From NCBI GenBank assembly GCA_003427395.1, contig BFEA01000215.1:419905-457503 (forward strand): a stretch of 37,599 nucleotides of DNA. The letters run 5' to 3'. Below, piece after piece: positions 11,760-22,522 of this stretch. How positions within the stretch are numbered: position 1 is the first letter of the stretch; the number at the start of each line of letters is the position of its first letter. A program made the translations under genes and the position numbers. The notes under the pieces are model-generated. The model saw only the letters and a list, made by a program, of their open reading frames with translations, had not been told where the DNA came from and ran no database searches. The stretch comes from Chara braunii. Lineage: Eukaryota; Streptophyta; Charophyceae; Charales; Characeae.

Positions 11760-12942
11760 GGGGAGTAAGGGACTACGAGAGGAAGGCGAGGAAAAAACGA
11801 GGTATACCGAACTTCCGAAATTAAGTAAAGACGATTCAAAGTCGGAGTGAGGGGGAGAGAGTGAGAATTTCCAACTCAAGTAAGGGAATAAGAGGAGATT
11901 TTCAAAGGATGGTGTAGGTTATATAGAAAAGCAGAATTCGTGGCGGTCACGAGTTCGGAATAAAATTCTGAAATTATTTGGTCCTAAATTCATAATTACT
12001 AAGGAAATTTAAACAAAAGTCACCGAATTTCAAAATATTAATAAGACTTTCGAAAAGTTCGAGGAGGTGATAGAATAGGTAGAGGTGAGTTGACAGAAAT
12101 ATTTTGAAGTAAAATGAAAAAATTCTTATCGTATTTTCGGAATTAGAATAATTTCATAGGTAATATGAAATAAGAATACTAAACTAATTCCTAAATTAAA
12201 AATTTACGATGAGATTTCATAAAAAATTAGTGATAGCCAAGTAAAGTAGGTTGGAAGAAATTCCAGAATATCTAGGTGAAATCAGGAAAATTTCTCAACG
12301 TGTTACAAGATTAAGATGAATTTGAAAGACATTTCTAAAGAATTTCAAAGGAATTTTAAAAGAATTGCAGAATTTCGTAATATTACGGGGGGGCAGACAA
12401 TAGAAATGGATTCGACTTCAGATGAATAAAATTTAGTTAATTCCAAATTTTATTTCACGAATTTCTAAAATGGAATTGAATTTTGAAATTAAATAATGAA
12501 AGGAATCTGATAAAAAATAAAGAAATTCGCATAACTTTTGAATCAAAATGCCGGAATTAATCCCATTTGCGGTGTTGGTGGAGGAAAGGATGAAGATTAA
12601 TCCTGGCGAATTCGTTCGAAATTCCGAATGGCAGAATGGGCGGCATTGTCAAACACGTGCAAGAAGGAAAGACGCACGCCACGGGTAGTAAAAATTTTAG
12701 ATGATACGACCAATTACATGGGAGGGTGGAGAAGAGAAGGCGGGTTAAAGAGGAGATAAAAGAAAAGGAAAAAGATGAAATCTTTGAGAGAGATCGGCGA
12801 GAGGAAGGGAGAGGATTAGTAAGAGGGAAATAGATTGACAATATCGCGCTCCTAGTCAAGGAAGGTCTTCAATCAACCCCTAAAGGGTCTTCTTGATCGT
12901 TCCCCCGGTGGAATGACGACGTCGCCGGATTAAATGCGCAAA
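11760..12942. other. AT-rich non-coding stretch
   Basis: About 11860-12560 is strongly A/T-rich with many GAATTTC-like words and no open frame of note. 12560-12942 is mixed purine-rich sequence. I see no gene, RNA or clear repeat boundary. Confidence 0.6.
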
Positions 12943-13060
12943 CTGATGATGACGAGCCAATGCAATGATGACGTCCAATGCAATGATGACGTCCACAATG
13001 GCAGCAATGATGAGGATGATGATGATGTTGCTGGTGATGATGATGATGGCGGTCACGAAC
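12943..13060. repeat. Imperfect GATGAT/GACGTCCAATGCAAT repeat
   Basis: The unit ATGATGACGTCCAATGCA is repeated about twice and runs into a GAT trinucleotide tract. His-rich minus-strand frames result from it. Confidence 0.85.
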
Positions 13061-13219
13061 GGTAGCGGGCAGAAGGGGTGTGCGTTTTTTTTCAGAGGGA
13101 GACACATGGCAGCAGTGGTAACCGTCGAAATCTGACAGGTAAGTTTTCCTTTTTCACTTCATCTCTCTCTTCTCGTTACACTATCTCCTCTCCTTCTTGT
13201 TCACGGGGCCATCTCTCTG
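13061..13219 (+). other. Short unassigned stretch with a consensus splice donor
   Basis: GACAG/GTAAGT at 13138 is a perfect plus-strand donor followed by pyrimidine-rich sequence. The preceding short frames have no recognisable coding content, so no exon is called. Confidence 0.2.
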
Positions 13220-13679
13220 GTAGTAGTGTACCTTCCCGTGTTTGTAGTGGTAGGTTTGTTCGTTCTTGCTCACCCTATCGCTGAAAGTAGCCTCTCTCTA
13301 TCTCTCTGCGTGCATGGCTGGAAAGCTCCCACTCTCTCACACACACGCACACATACAGACAAGAGTGCACACGCACGCAAACACACACACACTCACGTGC
13401 ACAAATAAAATAGGGTGGCAATGTATATTCCCGATGTTCTACCGGTGGATTCATTCGATTCGCTCATCTTTGTCGACAGAAGCACTGCGAGAGAAGCCGC
13501 GAGGTTTTGGAGATTCACCTTCACAGCTTCGTATCCAAAACGCGACGCAGTACCAACACATGATCCGTTCCGATCTGCAACATACCGAGACCAGGACTTC
13601 GATAGATCGAGTAAACCATGGCCCAAACTCACTAAGCCAGCCGTCGAAACACCGAGTATCCAAGGTAGCACCATTTGCT

Positions 13680-13712
<33 letters not shown>

Positions 13713-13938
13713 CAATAGATAAAAAATAAAAGCAAAAATGATCGTAAAACTCACCACCAACGATAATACTAGATATTAACCAGAAAAATTAACGTATATT
13801 ACCGCTCTTTTCGGCTTGGTACAATCATGGTGAGGGTGCGTAGTGTCAGAGTAGCGATGGTTGCCCGATTTTCGCGCCGATCGGGTGAGTCTCCTTCTAG
13901 TTCCTCCCCCCCCTCTTTCTCCCTCTCTCTCTCACACA

Positions 13939-13971
<33 letters not shown>

Positions 13972-14335
13972 GTGTGTGTGGTAGTGTATATTTCCATGTA
14001 GTAGAAGTAGATGCACTCGATTTTGTTCATCGTATCGATGGAAGTACCATGAGGCTGCCTGCGACGTTGCAGATTGTGGTAGTGTATATTTCCATGTAGT
14101 AGAAGTAGATTCATTCGATTTTGCTCATCCTATCGATGAAAGTAGTCGGAGTTTTATCCACGGTGTTCACAAACACACACACACACACGCACACACATAC
14201 GCACATACACACACACACCCACATTTGAGAGTGGTAGTGTATATTCCCCAGATATAGCGCTCGATTCATTCGATTTTGCTCAACCTCTCGATGGAAGTAC
14301 GATGAGGTCACGGCACGACTTTGGAGACTTACATG
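13220..14335. repeat. Degenerate ~100-bp repeats alternating with (CA)n arrays
   Basis: Related units start with GTAGTGTATATT and contain ATTCATTCGATTTTGCTCA and TATCGATGGAAGTA. They occur at about 13410-13520, 13978-14072, 14075-14150 and 14230-14325, with a weak copy at 13225-13290. CA-rich blocks at about 13345-13402, 13932-13968 and 14168-14218 and a (TAA)n run at 13680-13710 lie between them. This resembles a decayed minisatellite that seeded microsatellites. No gene is supported. Confidence 0.75.
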
Positions 14336-14498
14336 CTCTGATCCTTGGCGTCGTCGTGGTCGTCGTCACCGTCATCGTCAACGTCGTGGTGTCGCAATGC
14401 GTACTCAACCCGTCGACATGATGGCCCTAACCTCCCGGCGGCATCATGGACTGCAAGGGAGGGCGCACCTACTGCCATGTAAGCTGCCTTCTTCCCTT

Positions 14499-14537
14499 AC
14501 CTCCTCCTCCTCCTCCTCCTCCTCTTCTTCTTCTTCT

Positions 14538-14593
<56 letters not shown>

Positions 14594-14632
14594 TTCTTCT
14601 TCTTTTTCTTCTTCTTTTTCTTCTTCTTTCGC
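14499..14632. repeat. (TCC)n/(TTC)n trinucleotide array
   Basis: TCC units change into a long TTC array with interruptions. The Leu, Pro, Ser and Arg frames across it are artefacts. 14633-14935 beyond it is GC-rich and then A-rich, with nothing recognisable. Confidence 0.97.
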
Positions 14633-14935
14633 GCGCCTCCTTTTTCCCGCGCGCGCTACCTCGCTGCTTCCTCTGCGCTATTCGCGTCCTCCGCCCGCAC
14701 GTCAAGCCGCTTTGCCGCTGGCACCCAAGGCGGTGCCGGGGACCTTACCCGATAATGAACCTGCCCGAAATTTGGGGCAGGCGCATAAAAAAAAAAGAGT
14801 TTACTAAACAAAACTATACACGTAAAAAAAAGAAAATGGAAGAAATAAAACTTAAAAAGAAATAAAAGGAAAAAAATTAGAAATTCATAAACAAAAAAAA
14901 AGAACAAAATCTAACGAAAATCTAACTGCTAACTC

Positions 14936-15190
14936 CCCTAACCTGCCAAGTGTCGGGTCCCCGTTTCAAACGGGTAGAGGCTCAACTAACCAACTAACCT
15001 CTACCTAATTCGAACCCCGAGGTCACGGGTTCAAGCCCCGCCAGTCCTCGTACCGGGTGAAAATGAGCGGCCCCGGTGCTGCTCCCTATCAAAAAGGAGC
15101 TAGCTCAGGGTTGGGCAGACTTGATCCTTGAATCTGTAGCGTCATAGTGTGAACCCGAACCTACTGAGCTAGATCCTGCTCTAGTTTAAA
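14936..15190 (+). repeat. Possible tRNA-derived SINE or tRNA relic
   Basis: GGGTTCAAGCCCC near 15028 matches a pol III B box (GGTTCRANYCC). Sequence about 45 bases upstream (GAGGCTCAACT) is only weakly like an A box. On the opposite strand TAGCTCAGTAGG at about 15160 is A-box-like. A 7-bp hairpin CCCGTTTCAAACGGG is at about 14963. No complete cloverleaf folds, so this is at most a diverged relic. Confidence 0.3.
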
Positions 15191-16104
15191 AAAAAACGCT
15201 CAGATACATATACAGTTTTCGGGCTCAGTCCAACTAGTGGCCCGAGCCTGTTTCTGAGTCTTTGTTTTGTGTGCACGCTTGCTGGTTTGCGCGTCTGTCT
15301 GAGTGCTTGTCGGCTTGAGTGTGTGGATGTCCCACATCGACACCCGTTTATTTTAGAGGCCCACATGGCCGATACTTACCTGTGCTCGTGACTTTCAGGG
15401 TTGCCGCGGAAAAACATTAAGTACCGGGGGTCGGCTTGCGACTCTCAGAGCCGCGGGGAAAAAACACTCAAGTAGCACGTCGGCTAGTACCACTTAAGCA
15501 CCAGTAGATGCGCAGGGACCAGGCCGCCGAGCAGAAGAAAACAAAAGCTAGCTTTCCGAGTACTACTGCAGTCCCGTAGATTATACATTAATGATCGCCT
15601 CCGGCCGAGGCGTAAATTAATTTACCCTAACTAACGTACTGACGATTAGGTCTTAGCGTGTATCGTAGATCCATCCGACACAACACTAACCTAATCGACC
15701 CCTCGACCTCTGTGGTCGAAGGGTATTACTACCTATTTTGACCATCAGAGCGCGCGTCACAATAGCGCAATGCTAACAGGGGAAATTGAGCAGGTGACAT
15801 ACGAATAATCCGAGTGAGGGGACGCACTAGTAAAAACGTTCCTGCAATGACGGCGCTGAGAACAGATCCGCGCACAATGTAAATAACGCACGTTTAACCG
15901 CACTTCTGTGACGGTTTCGTATCCTGTGCATTTTTTATTGTTTTTTTTTTTTTCCTTTTCTCGAACACTTTCGTCTCCACCCTTCTTTTATTGCCGATTT
16001 GTTTTTTTTTGCCCAACCAACCCCCCCGTCTCATTACATAGCTCGCCCATCCATTGTGTCAACCGTGCGCCTCCGCGACCCGCGCAGCCACGAGAACATC
16101 ACGG
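15191..16104. other. Non-coding stretch with one short direct repeat
   Basis: About 15376-15424 and 15425-15474 are two related ~50-bp units (GACT-TCAG-GCCGCGG-AAAAACA). Poly-T tracts occur at 15938-15953 and about 16001. Otherwise there is no gene or element edge that I can support. Confidence 0.5.
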
Positions 16105-16172
16105 TTCACTACTGCGGGCTACACAAAGGTGAAATGAGGTCACTTGCGCCACCGTTTCCACGCAGTAGTGAA
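16105..16172. repeat. Short inverted repeat
   Basis: TTCACTACTGCG (16105-16116) is perfectly inverted as CGCAGTAGTGAA (16161-16172) with a 44-base loop. It may be a small foldback element. Confidence 0.6.
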
Positions 16173-16195
16173 CTGCATTGCTGGGAACTTAAGAG

Positions 16196-16312
16196 CACAA
16201 ATTTTCGAACACACACTTGTTGGAAACGTGTTGGAAACATGTTGGACCAACGTTGAACGCATGTTGAAAACATGTTGGCCGCATGTTGGTAAACGGTTGG
16301 AAACATGGACCC
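16196..16312. repeat. Short degenerate GTTGGAAACAT repeat
   Basis: Words such as TTGGAAACGTG, TTGGAAACATG, TTGAAAACATG and GTTGGCCGCATG recur every 11-22 bases. The Met-Phe-Pro-Thr minus-strand frame here is the repeat read as protein. Confidence 0.7.
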
Positions 16313-16429
16313 GACCCTCCTAGATGGTTGGCCGCATCATTTCACGTACTTCCAATGCTGGTCCAGTGTTGTGCCCAAGTTGAAAACTTGATGAAAATTT
16401 CCCACAATTTTTCTGTTGTAAACTTCGAT

Positions 16430-16672
16430 CACATTGTGATCCCGCCAGGCGGTGGTGAAAAGAAGGATGTGAAGGCAAAAGGAAGGAAAGACGCACTCAG
16501 TGGTGGGGTGCGGGTATATCGTGGCGGCGAGGCGGATGGCGTAGAATTGGTAGAAGCGGGAGGAGGGGAGAGGATTTTGGGGAAAGATGAGGGGGGTGTC
16601 TATCTGCCAGAATGTAAGGTAATCAAGGGGACGAGGGGATAATTACCAGGGACGTAGCCCGATGCCCCGCAT
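16430..16672 (-). pseudogene. Accessory ORF-Z of E2, truncated
   Basis: An ATG at 16670-16672 matches the ORF-Z start of E1. A TAA follows after eight codons (MRGIGLRP W stop), then the homologous RPLDYLTFWQIDTPLIFP and FYAIRLAATIYPHP continue. Similarity to E1 ends after HNVIEVY at about 16425, where unrelated GTTGGAAACAT repeats begin. Confidence 0.55.
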
Positions 16673-17648
16673 CGGCACGTGCTCGAACTGAGGGACGGAG
16701 GGAGGGGGAGGGGGATTGGCTTCGTCGCCTCCGTGTCGGCGCGCTCGAAGCCTCTGCGGCGCAGCGCTCATCTTCCTCCGTTGGCGGCTCCGTATCTCTG
16801 GTCAGATCGTCCGGAATCGGCAAATAAGTCCCCACCGCCTGTTCCAACGTCCACTTTCCCTCCGCGATTTCTGCCCGGCGTCGCTCGGTCGCAGCAGGAT
16901 CCTCTTCCTGTGTTCCCATCAGTCCTGCCTCCTCTTCCTCGCTTTCGTCCTCCTCCTCCACTTCACTTATTGCCCCCGACTCATGCTCACTGTGCTCGCT
17001 GTAATACTCGTCCTCTTCGGGGGTGTCCTCCGATTCGTCTCCCTCTTCCTCTTCTTCCTCTTCGCCTTCCTCCTCTTCCGACGTCTGCTCCACTCGATCC
17101 ACGAATAGAAGGTCGACTATCTTCGCAGGGTTCAGGTAGTTACCGTGTGACGGGTAACTACAATTGTCCCAACCACCCTCCAAGCATGCCGACCAATGTA
17201 GATATGGCGTCAGAGTGCACGAGAGAATATGCGGCGCCGAGCTCTCATCGCAGTGCGAGACAATGTTGATCGACAAATTGTCCAGCAGCTGCGTCAAGAG
17301 GATCAAGAGTTCCCTGACGATCAGCTGTCGATGTACTGCTTCCACCGATCCGAAGACGAATCCCAATAAATCCCCTTCCACCGCCGTTCTCCACGCCTGA
17401 ATGATGAGTAACTCCACGCCCTCGTTCGCGGCGGGGTGAATGTTGTCTCTGGTCCACTTCAGCCTAATCTCGATTAAGCACAGAGATAGCGCCTCATAAG
17501 TTTGCCACCACCCTTACCACTGTTCAAACTTGATAAGAGGGACCGCTAGTGGTTGTACTCGGAAAGAGAGACGAGGGAGAAGCGTTGACTGCCAAAAAAC
17601 AGGGAAGGCAGAGGGGAGGCTGAAGGTGGAGAACATGTGATGGTTCAT
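16623..17648 (-). CDS. Accessory ORF-Y of E2, acidic protein of unknown function
   Basis: The ATG (17646-17648) forms ATGA with the ORF-X stop. The N-terminal part FSTFSLPSAFPVFWQSTLLP matches E1. It is interrupted by a TAA near 17518, and the homologous frame resumes as VELLIIQAWRTAVEGDLLGF. There follow a Glu/Asp-rich stretch (about 17090-16915), a Pro/Arg/Ser tail and a stop at 16623 after VIIPSSP, the same place as in E1. The shared frame and boundaries in two decayed copies support a real element gene. No known domain is recognised. Confidence 0.65.
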
Positions 17649-18130
17649 TGAGGACGAGAGAAGATGGTAAGTGGGGGGAGAGATATCGCGGGATTCTGTC
17701 GGAGAGTGCAGACGCCGTCCAGGTTAAAATTGTTAGTATTGACCACGTTATCCCCCCGCTGCGCAAGCAGCAGACTCCATGAACTTGCCAACTCTTCCCC
17801 CCAATCTCGCAGTGAGATGAGGATGCTAGGATGCGCTCGCGGATCCACCATGGTGATGTCTCCGCTGAAGGAGACAATCGTCGAAACGTGGCTGGTTCTT
17901 AGTGTCGAGAGCCGCAGAAAGGTCGAGGCTTCGGCCAACACCTTTGCCTTGCTGTTTGGTATCACGAATTGGAACTCTGTTGCCGCATGCACGCTGGCCG
18001 TGCTGAAAAACTAGGCAAAGCGGAGGACGTCCGGGCTGACACGCGGATGATGAACTTGCCTGATCGCCGAGATGTGTCCGCATGGTGCTAACATCCGCTC
18101 ATTGAGTACCTGCTCCGTGGAAAAACTCAT
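17645..18130 (-). CDS. Accessory ORF-X of E2 (unknown function, one TAG)
   Basis: The ATG at 18128-18130 overlaps the integrase stop (18127-18129) as ATGA. The frame reads MSFSTEQVLNERMLAPCGHI, has a TAG at 18011-18013, and goes on through ATEFQFVIPNSKAKVLAEAS and RAHPSILISLRDWGEELASS to FSRPQ-stop at 17645. That is about 161 codons. The stop codon again overlaps the next ATG (ORF-Y) as ATGA, a junction also kept in E1. No signal peptide, membrane span or known motif is seen. Confidence 0.6.
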
Positions 18131-19452
18131 GGCGAAGAGGAGGGAGAAGATGGAGGGAGAGAAGAATAAGACTGGGGGGCATCGCTTTCCCACACGGATC
18201 CTGATTCCGAGGGCGACCCGGTTGGAGAAGGAGGGGAAGAAGCAGAGAGATGGAGGAGGTAGGACACGTGGCGAACTATGGGCCTAGCCGACCGACTGCC
18301 TGCCACTTCAGGAGCGAGGCGCACGGTGTTCACTCCGTTAGGTCCAATCTCGATCACTCGAAAGCACCCGAAGAATCGTGGCGCTAGTTTCCCTTGACGA
18401 GCACATTTCCTTACCTGCACCAAGTCCCCTAATTTATACTGGGGTCGGGGGCCCGCATTCCCATTCCGGGCCTCATAGCTTCGGACCTGTCGGCCATGGG
18501 CCATTTCTGTCATACGTTGTCTTTTCCAGGCTAACCGGGGGAGGGTCCTTTCCATCAAATCCAAATGACGTTGGGCCTTGTCTTTGACCGCCACTCTAGT
18601 GGCCCCTCGGGGAAGGGTCGTTTCATTATTTAGGCTCGATATCGAGACACAAGCTAGGTTGTTGGTCCGTAGTTGAAATGGCGAAAGTCTCGTTGATTCA
18701 TGCGGGGTCCCTCGATGTATGGCCAGGATGTGGTCTACGATATCAGGCCACTGACGCGTGTCCTTGGCTGCAATATTCCGTCGGAGTGCTGTTTTGATTA
18801 CTCGGTTGGCGTTTTCTACGAGGTCGTTCGATTGAGACATATGTGGAGCGGTATTACGAATAAACACCCCATGCACGACCAGGTTCCTCAGGACTTCGCC
18901 TCGGAACTCCGCTCCATTATCTGTAAGGATTTCCTCGGTATCATGGTGCATCCCGAGGAAACGGTTGACATATTGCGCTATTTCATCCGTCTGTCTCGTC
19001 CGACAGGGGTATGCCTCGATCCACTTTGAAAAGTGGTCAACGAATACCAAAAGAATCGAATACTCACAGCTATTTGGTCCAGGGGGCACGACGATATCCG
19101 TTGTATCCATGCTAACCCTCTGGAATGCTCGTTGGACTATAGTGGGCACTATCGACCTAGGCGGCTGAATTAGTTTTTTCGGCGGCGCATACGGGACAAT
19201 TTTTAACTATAAATTTAACGTCGTTTCAGATATTGGACCAGTACAACTCATTTTTATCGATGGCTGCCTCGATAATTCTGACAGCGAAATGTGCGGCCGT
19301 CTCCTCATGCGCGGCCCGTACCCAGTCATACCTCATGAATGCGTGCGGTACCACCATCCACATTCCGCTTCCATCCGTTTTCTTTTTTTCTAACCGTCCT
19401 TCGTTCCATCTATAGTCTCGTGCCCACTCATTGGCCTGCCTCCGATCCTCCT
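18127..19452 (-). pseudogene. Integrase of E2
   Basis: The zinc-binding part includes HEETAAHFAV and, past a TGA near 19226, NCPVCAAEKT, giving an HHCC-type module. A TAG follows near 19160, then the catalytic core: FQRVSMDTTDIVVPPGP (first Asp), EILTDNGAEF (second Asp) and SQSNDLVENANRVIK (Glu, 34 residues after the second Asp). The C-terminal part YKLGDLVQVRK plus KLAPRFFGCFRV resembles the GPY/F module, then HVSYL and a Ser/Pro-rich tail. Integrase inserts the cDNA into the host genome. There is no chromodomain. The core is a 341-codon open frame (18127-19149), but stops in the zinc module disable it. Confidence 0.85.
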
Positions 19453-19597
19453 TAGAGAATTCTCGAAGAGAATTCCCAAGAACTGTGGCTATTAGGACGA
19501 CATTTGTCCATACCTCCGCCCGTCTAAACCATAGTGTCTTTTCTAGACCTTCCGATGTCACTTCCAAGAATCGAGCCTCCGTCGGAGTCTTATCGGT

Positions 19598-19762
19598 ACA
19601 GCACAGATGCCAGAGCCACTGCTTCTGGGGATTCCTATACTGAACACATGACCCGTGGGCTCTTGCTACACACTTAGCACATTCTACCCATTCAACGTAA
19701 CCCGCTTTGTGTCTTAACTGCAAACAGAATGGACCCTCAAGATGGACTCACAGAGAAAACAA
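19598..19762 (-). other. PHD-like Cys/His-rich segment between RNase H and integrase
   Basis: The minus-strand frame reads EGPFCLQLRHKAGYVEWVEC, then AKCVARAHGSCV, then QKQWLWHLCC. The spacing C-x2-C, H-x2-C, Trp, C-C resembles the second half of a PHD finger (C4HC3), and WVEC-AKC is a typical turn. One expected early Cys is not clear, so the fold is uncertain. PHD fingers usually read histone tails, so in a retroelement one might guide target choice. A TGA precedes it at 19748-19750. It could instead be a variant integrase N-terminal extension. Confidence 0.45.
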
Positions 19763-19863
19763 AAGCGATCGGGTAGGGAAAACAGAAGAGGAGGAAGGAG
19801 AGAGAAGGCCCTCAGCATTTTCGTTCCTTTGGGCCGCCATGGGAACACGCGTCACTTCTTCGC

Positions 19864-20433
19864 CTATCGAGGGAGGACCCTCACCTGACCGTACCCGGGT
19901 CCCTTGGGCTGCTTTGATTCCTTCCACAGAGTGATCTCTTCGTTGCGTGGCACCTTGCCTGGTCTGTGTAGTCGTGTCAATCCGTCTGCGCTTCCGTGCC
20001 TCTCTGTCTTCCAAGAGACGATGTCGAAATCATTCTCCTGCAGCCTTACTGCCCATCGCCCAATCATTCCTGTGTAGTTTGTCAACTTCTTGAGTGCCAG
20101 CAAGGGCTCGTGGTCTGTTACGAGGAGGAACTTCTACCTGTAGAGATACTGGCGGAAGTGTTGGATTCCCCAGACCACAGCATAGCATTTCCCTTGAGGC
20201 ACTGAGTCGTTCTTTCTCTCATCCGGCACCGCCCGCGAAGCATACTCAACCACGTGTTCCCGGGCGTCCTTCCGTTTTTGAGCCAAGATAGCGGAGATGG
20301 CCTCGGGCTGCCAGTCAGTAATGAGTAGGAACTGCCGCTCGGTGTCGGGCCGGATTAAAATAGGCGCGGAGGTCAGGGCCTCCTTCAGAGTGGAAAAGGC
20401 CCGTTCACACTCTGGGTCCCAATTCAGTGGCTA
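19864..20433 (-). pseudogene. RNase H of E2
   Basis: After a TAG (20431-20433) the frame reads PLNWDPECERAFSTLKEALT, QFLLITDWQPEAISAILAQK, KCYAVVWGIQHFRQYLYR, then a TAG and KFLLVTDHEPLLALKKLTNY. These are the Asp-containing blocks of the gypsy RNase H, followed by the IGRWAVRLQENDFDI and ADGLTRLH end. The Glu normally present before CYAVVW is Lys here. The enzyme removes RNA from the RNA-DNA hybrid; two stops and this change make it inactive. Confidence 0.8.
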
Positions 20434-21715
20434 GTCCTTCCGTAGGAGGTTCGTTAGAGGCCGAGCGATTGCCGCAAATCTCGTGATAAACCGTCGGTAA
20501 TACGAGGTCCGTCCCAGAAAGGCTCGGACTTGTGTCAATGACGAGGGCGTGGGTGCTTCCCAAACCGCCTCGACTTTCCTCGAATCCGGTCTCAAGCCTC
20601 CTCGAGTTACTACGTACCCTAGGAACGAGATCTCGGACAGGAAAAAATCGCTCTTCTCCAACGCAATCTTGAAACCCGCATCCCGCAGCGCGCCAAGTGT
20701 CCATTCAAATTGATTCAATATACTGCGCGTGTCCATGGAACGGCTTAGAATACACCAAAATGTCATCCATGTACACAATAACGCAAAAATTGATCATTCC
20801 CTGAGTTAACCGGCTCTTGTTCACGAAGTTCTGAAATGTGATATTCATTGTCCTTTGAAAGGTTGTAGGTGCATTGCATATCCCCATAGGACAACGGATC
20901 CATTGCCACGTGCCCTCAGATATTAAAAATGCCGACTTCAGTCGATCCTCCTCCCTTACGAGGATATGGTGGAACCCGTGCCGAATATCAAATTTACTAA
21001 AATAATTAGCACATCCAATCGCATCCAGCAAGTCGTCAATCCGAGGGAGGGGGTACACATCCTTGATCGTGATATCATTCAACTTCCGATAATCAATGCA
21101 TATGCGAATCGACCCACTTTTCTTCGGGACCAAAACTACGGGGAACGGCCAAGAACCTGTAGCGGGCTCTATCCAACCGTTGGCCTCGAACTCACGGATG
21201 CATTCGAGTGTCGCTTTTCATTCCGCGAGTGACTAACGATAGGGTTTGCAATGGATCGGCGGGTGGTCACCGGTCTGGATCTCGTGTTGGATTATCAAAA
21301 ATAATCCGATATCCACATCATCGATACTGATAGCGTCCCGGTACTCTGTTAGGATATCTGCAATCAGTTGCTGAGTTTCGTCAAACACGCATTCTGGTAC
21401 ATGTAATTCATAGGGTTGTCCGTGAATGAGGACTGTCACGTGCTTAGTGCGTATTGTTTTCGTGTCTCGGGGCGGTGGGGAAGAGATGAAAGAATTATCC
21501 GATCGCCAGGAGAACAAAGTGGCCACCATATGAGCTTCCCCTTCTCGAATGGCCACGCGTTCTTCGGGGGTTATCCCATTCGCAATGTCCCAAGGGTCTA
21601 CTGATTTCTCGGCAACTGTTATTCCGATTTCGAATAGCGAGGCTTTGAGGTACCCAGGGGGTTTCGGAACCTGTGTTTCCACTCCCAGACGTAACAATCG
21701 TATCTCCTTTTCCAC
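20431..21715 (-). pseudogene. Reverse transcriptase of E2
   Basis: Open pieces at 21233-21715 (linker: SWRSDNSFISSPPPRD, HGQPYELHVPE), 20705-21133 and 20431-20778 make up the RT. Catalytic motifs are present: IDYRKLNDITIKDVYPLPR, FSKFDIRHGFHHI (Asp), PMGICNAPTTFQRTM and VIVYMDDILVYS (YMDD). The thumb and connection read FKIALEKSDFFLSEISFLGY and FLGRTSYYRRFI. Between 21134 and 21235 there are stops where E1 has sense codons, and a frame change lies at about 20740. It is a clear Ty3/gypsy RT, broken in this copy. Confidence 0.9.
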
Positions 21716-22262
21716 GGTAAGAAGCGATTTGGGAGGTAAGTCTGTGACCTCACAGAAGGATCATTTGTCCACATATCGTGGCAGCAGGGGGCTGGCGCTC
21801 TCGTATAGGGTCCGAGGGGGTTCCGAAGAACGGGCAGTCTCAACACCTATACTAACGGTTCCCCCATGATCAGGGCTCGAGTCCGTCGGGTTTTCTCCTC
21901 GGTAAGTACAAAAGTTTTCGTCGTTTTCTGCCGCATCGGGTAACTGGTTATTCTACCTTTTAATTCTTGGATCACCGTGTCGACTTCGTCGCCACTCTTT
22001 GAATCTTCGGGAAGCAACGACATTTGTTCCTCGCTGGATGTCTCTGAATCATCCGCCCCTCTTTCCCACGTGATCGTTCGGATTGGCCCGACTACCCCTA
22101 GCTGGATCTTTCGTGTCGAGTTAACCGTTGTGCGGAGGGTGAGACACATAGGAATGGTATATGGTTTGCCACCCGTGTTCTTGAGAACTACTACCGTTGC
22201 TCGAAATCCAGGCTGGCCTGGAGGGCGTTTAGAGCGGGTAGTCCAAGAGGACATCGTACGAG
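21716..22262 (-). pseudogene. Protease C-terminal part and linker of E2
   Basis: This is the part of the protease-RT linker on the RT side of the nested transposon. It includes RATVVVLKNTGGKPYTIPMC (E1: VVVLRNTGGNPYTIPM), EEQMSLLPEDSKSGDEVDTV and RTRALIMGEPLV. Frames change at about 21847 and 21716. The last 8 bases (22255-22262) are one copy of the target duplication. Confidence 0.75.
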
Positions 22263-22522
22263 CTATGAATCACCCTTGGCGGCGGACAACCGGGGCCAAG
22301 TCCGCGGACGCGGACTAGGCTGCGAGTCCTCGGACACGCGGCTTTGAAGCCACGTGGTGGCCGCAGGGGAGCGACTTTCGAAATTCGGGAGATGTCACTT
22401 GGCGGCGCATCCCCGGCCCCACCCCCCCACACAAAAAAAAAAAACGAAAAAGATCAACTTTTGGTTGGGGGGTATGGGCGAAATCGAACGAAATTGGAAA
22501 AAACAAACGTTTTTTTTTTTTT

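Noticed and set aside
10470-11879. Very long open frames spanning the first gap
   Set aside because: Most codons are undetermined bases or microsatellite. Only the 10278-10651 part has homology support.
13061-13140. Plus-strand exon ending at GACAG/GTAAGT
   Set aside because: The donor is perfect, but no coding sequence or partner acceptor is recognisable.
14397-14865. Poly-Ser, poly-Leu and poly-Arg frames
   Set aside because: They come from the TCC/TTC array.
16109-16306. Met-Phe-Pro-Thr-rich frame
   Set aside because: It is a translation of the GTTGGAAACAT repeat.
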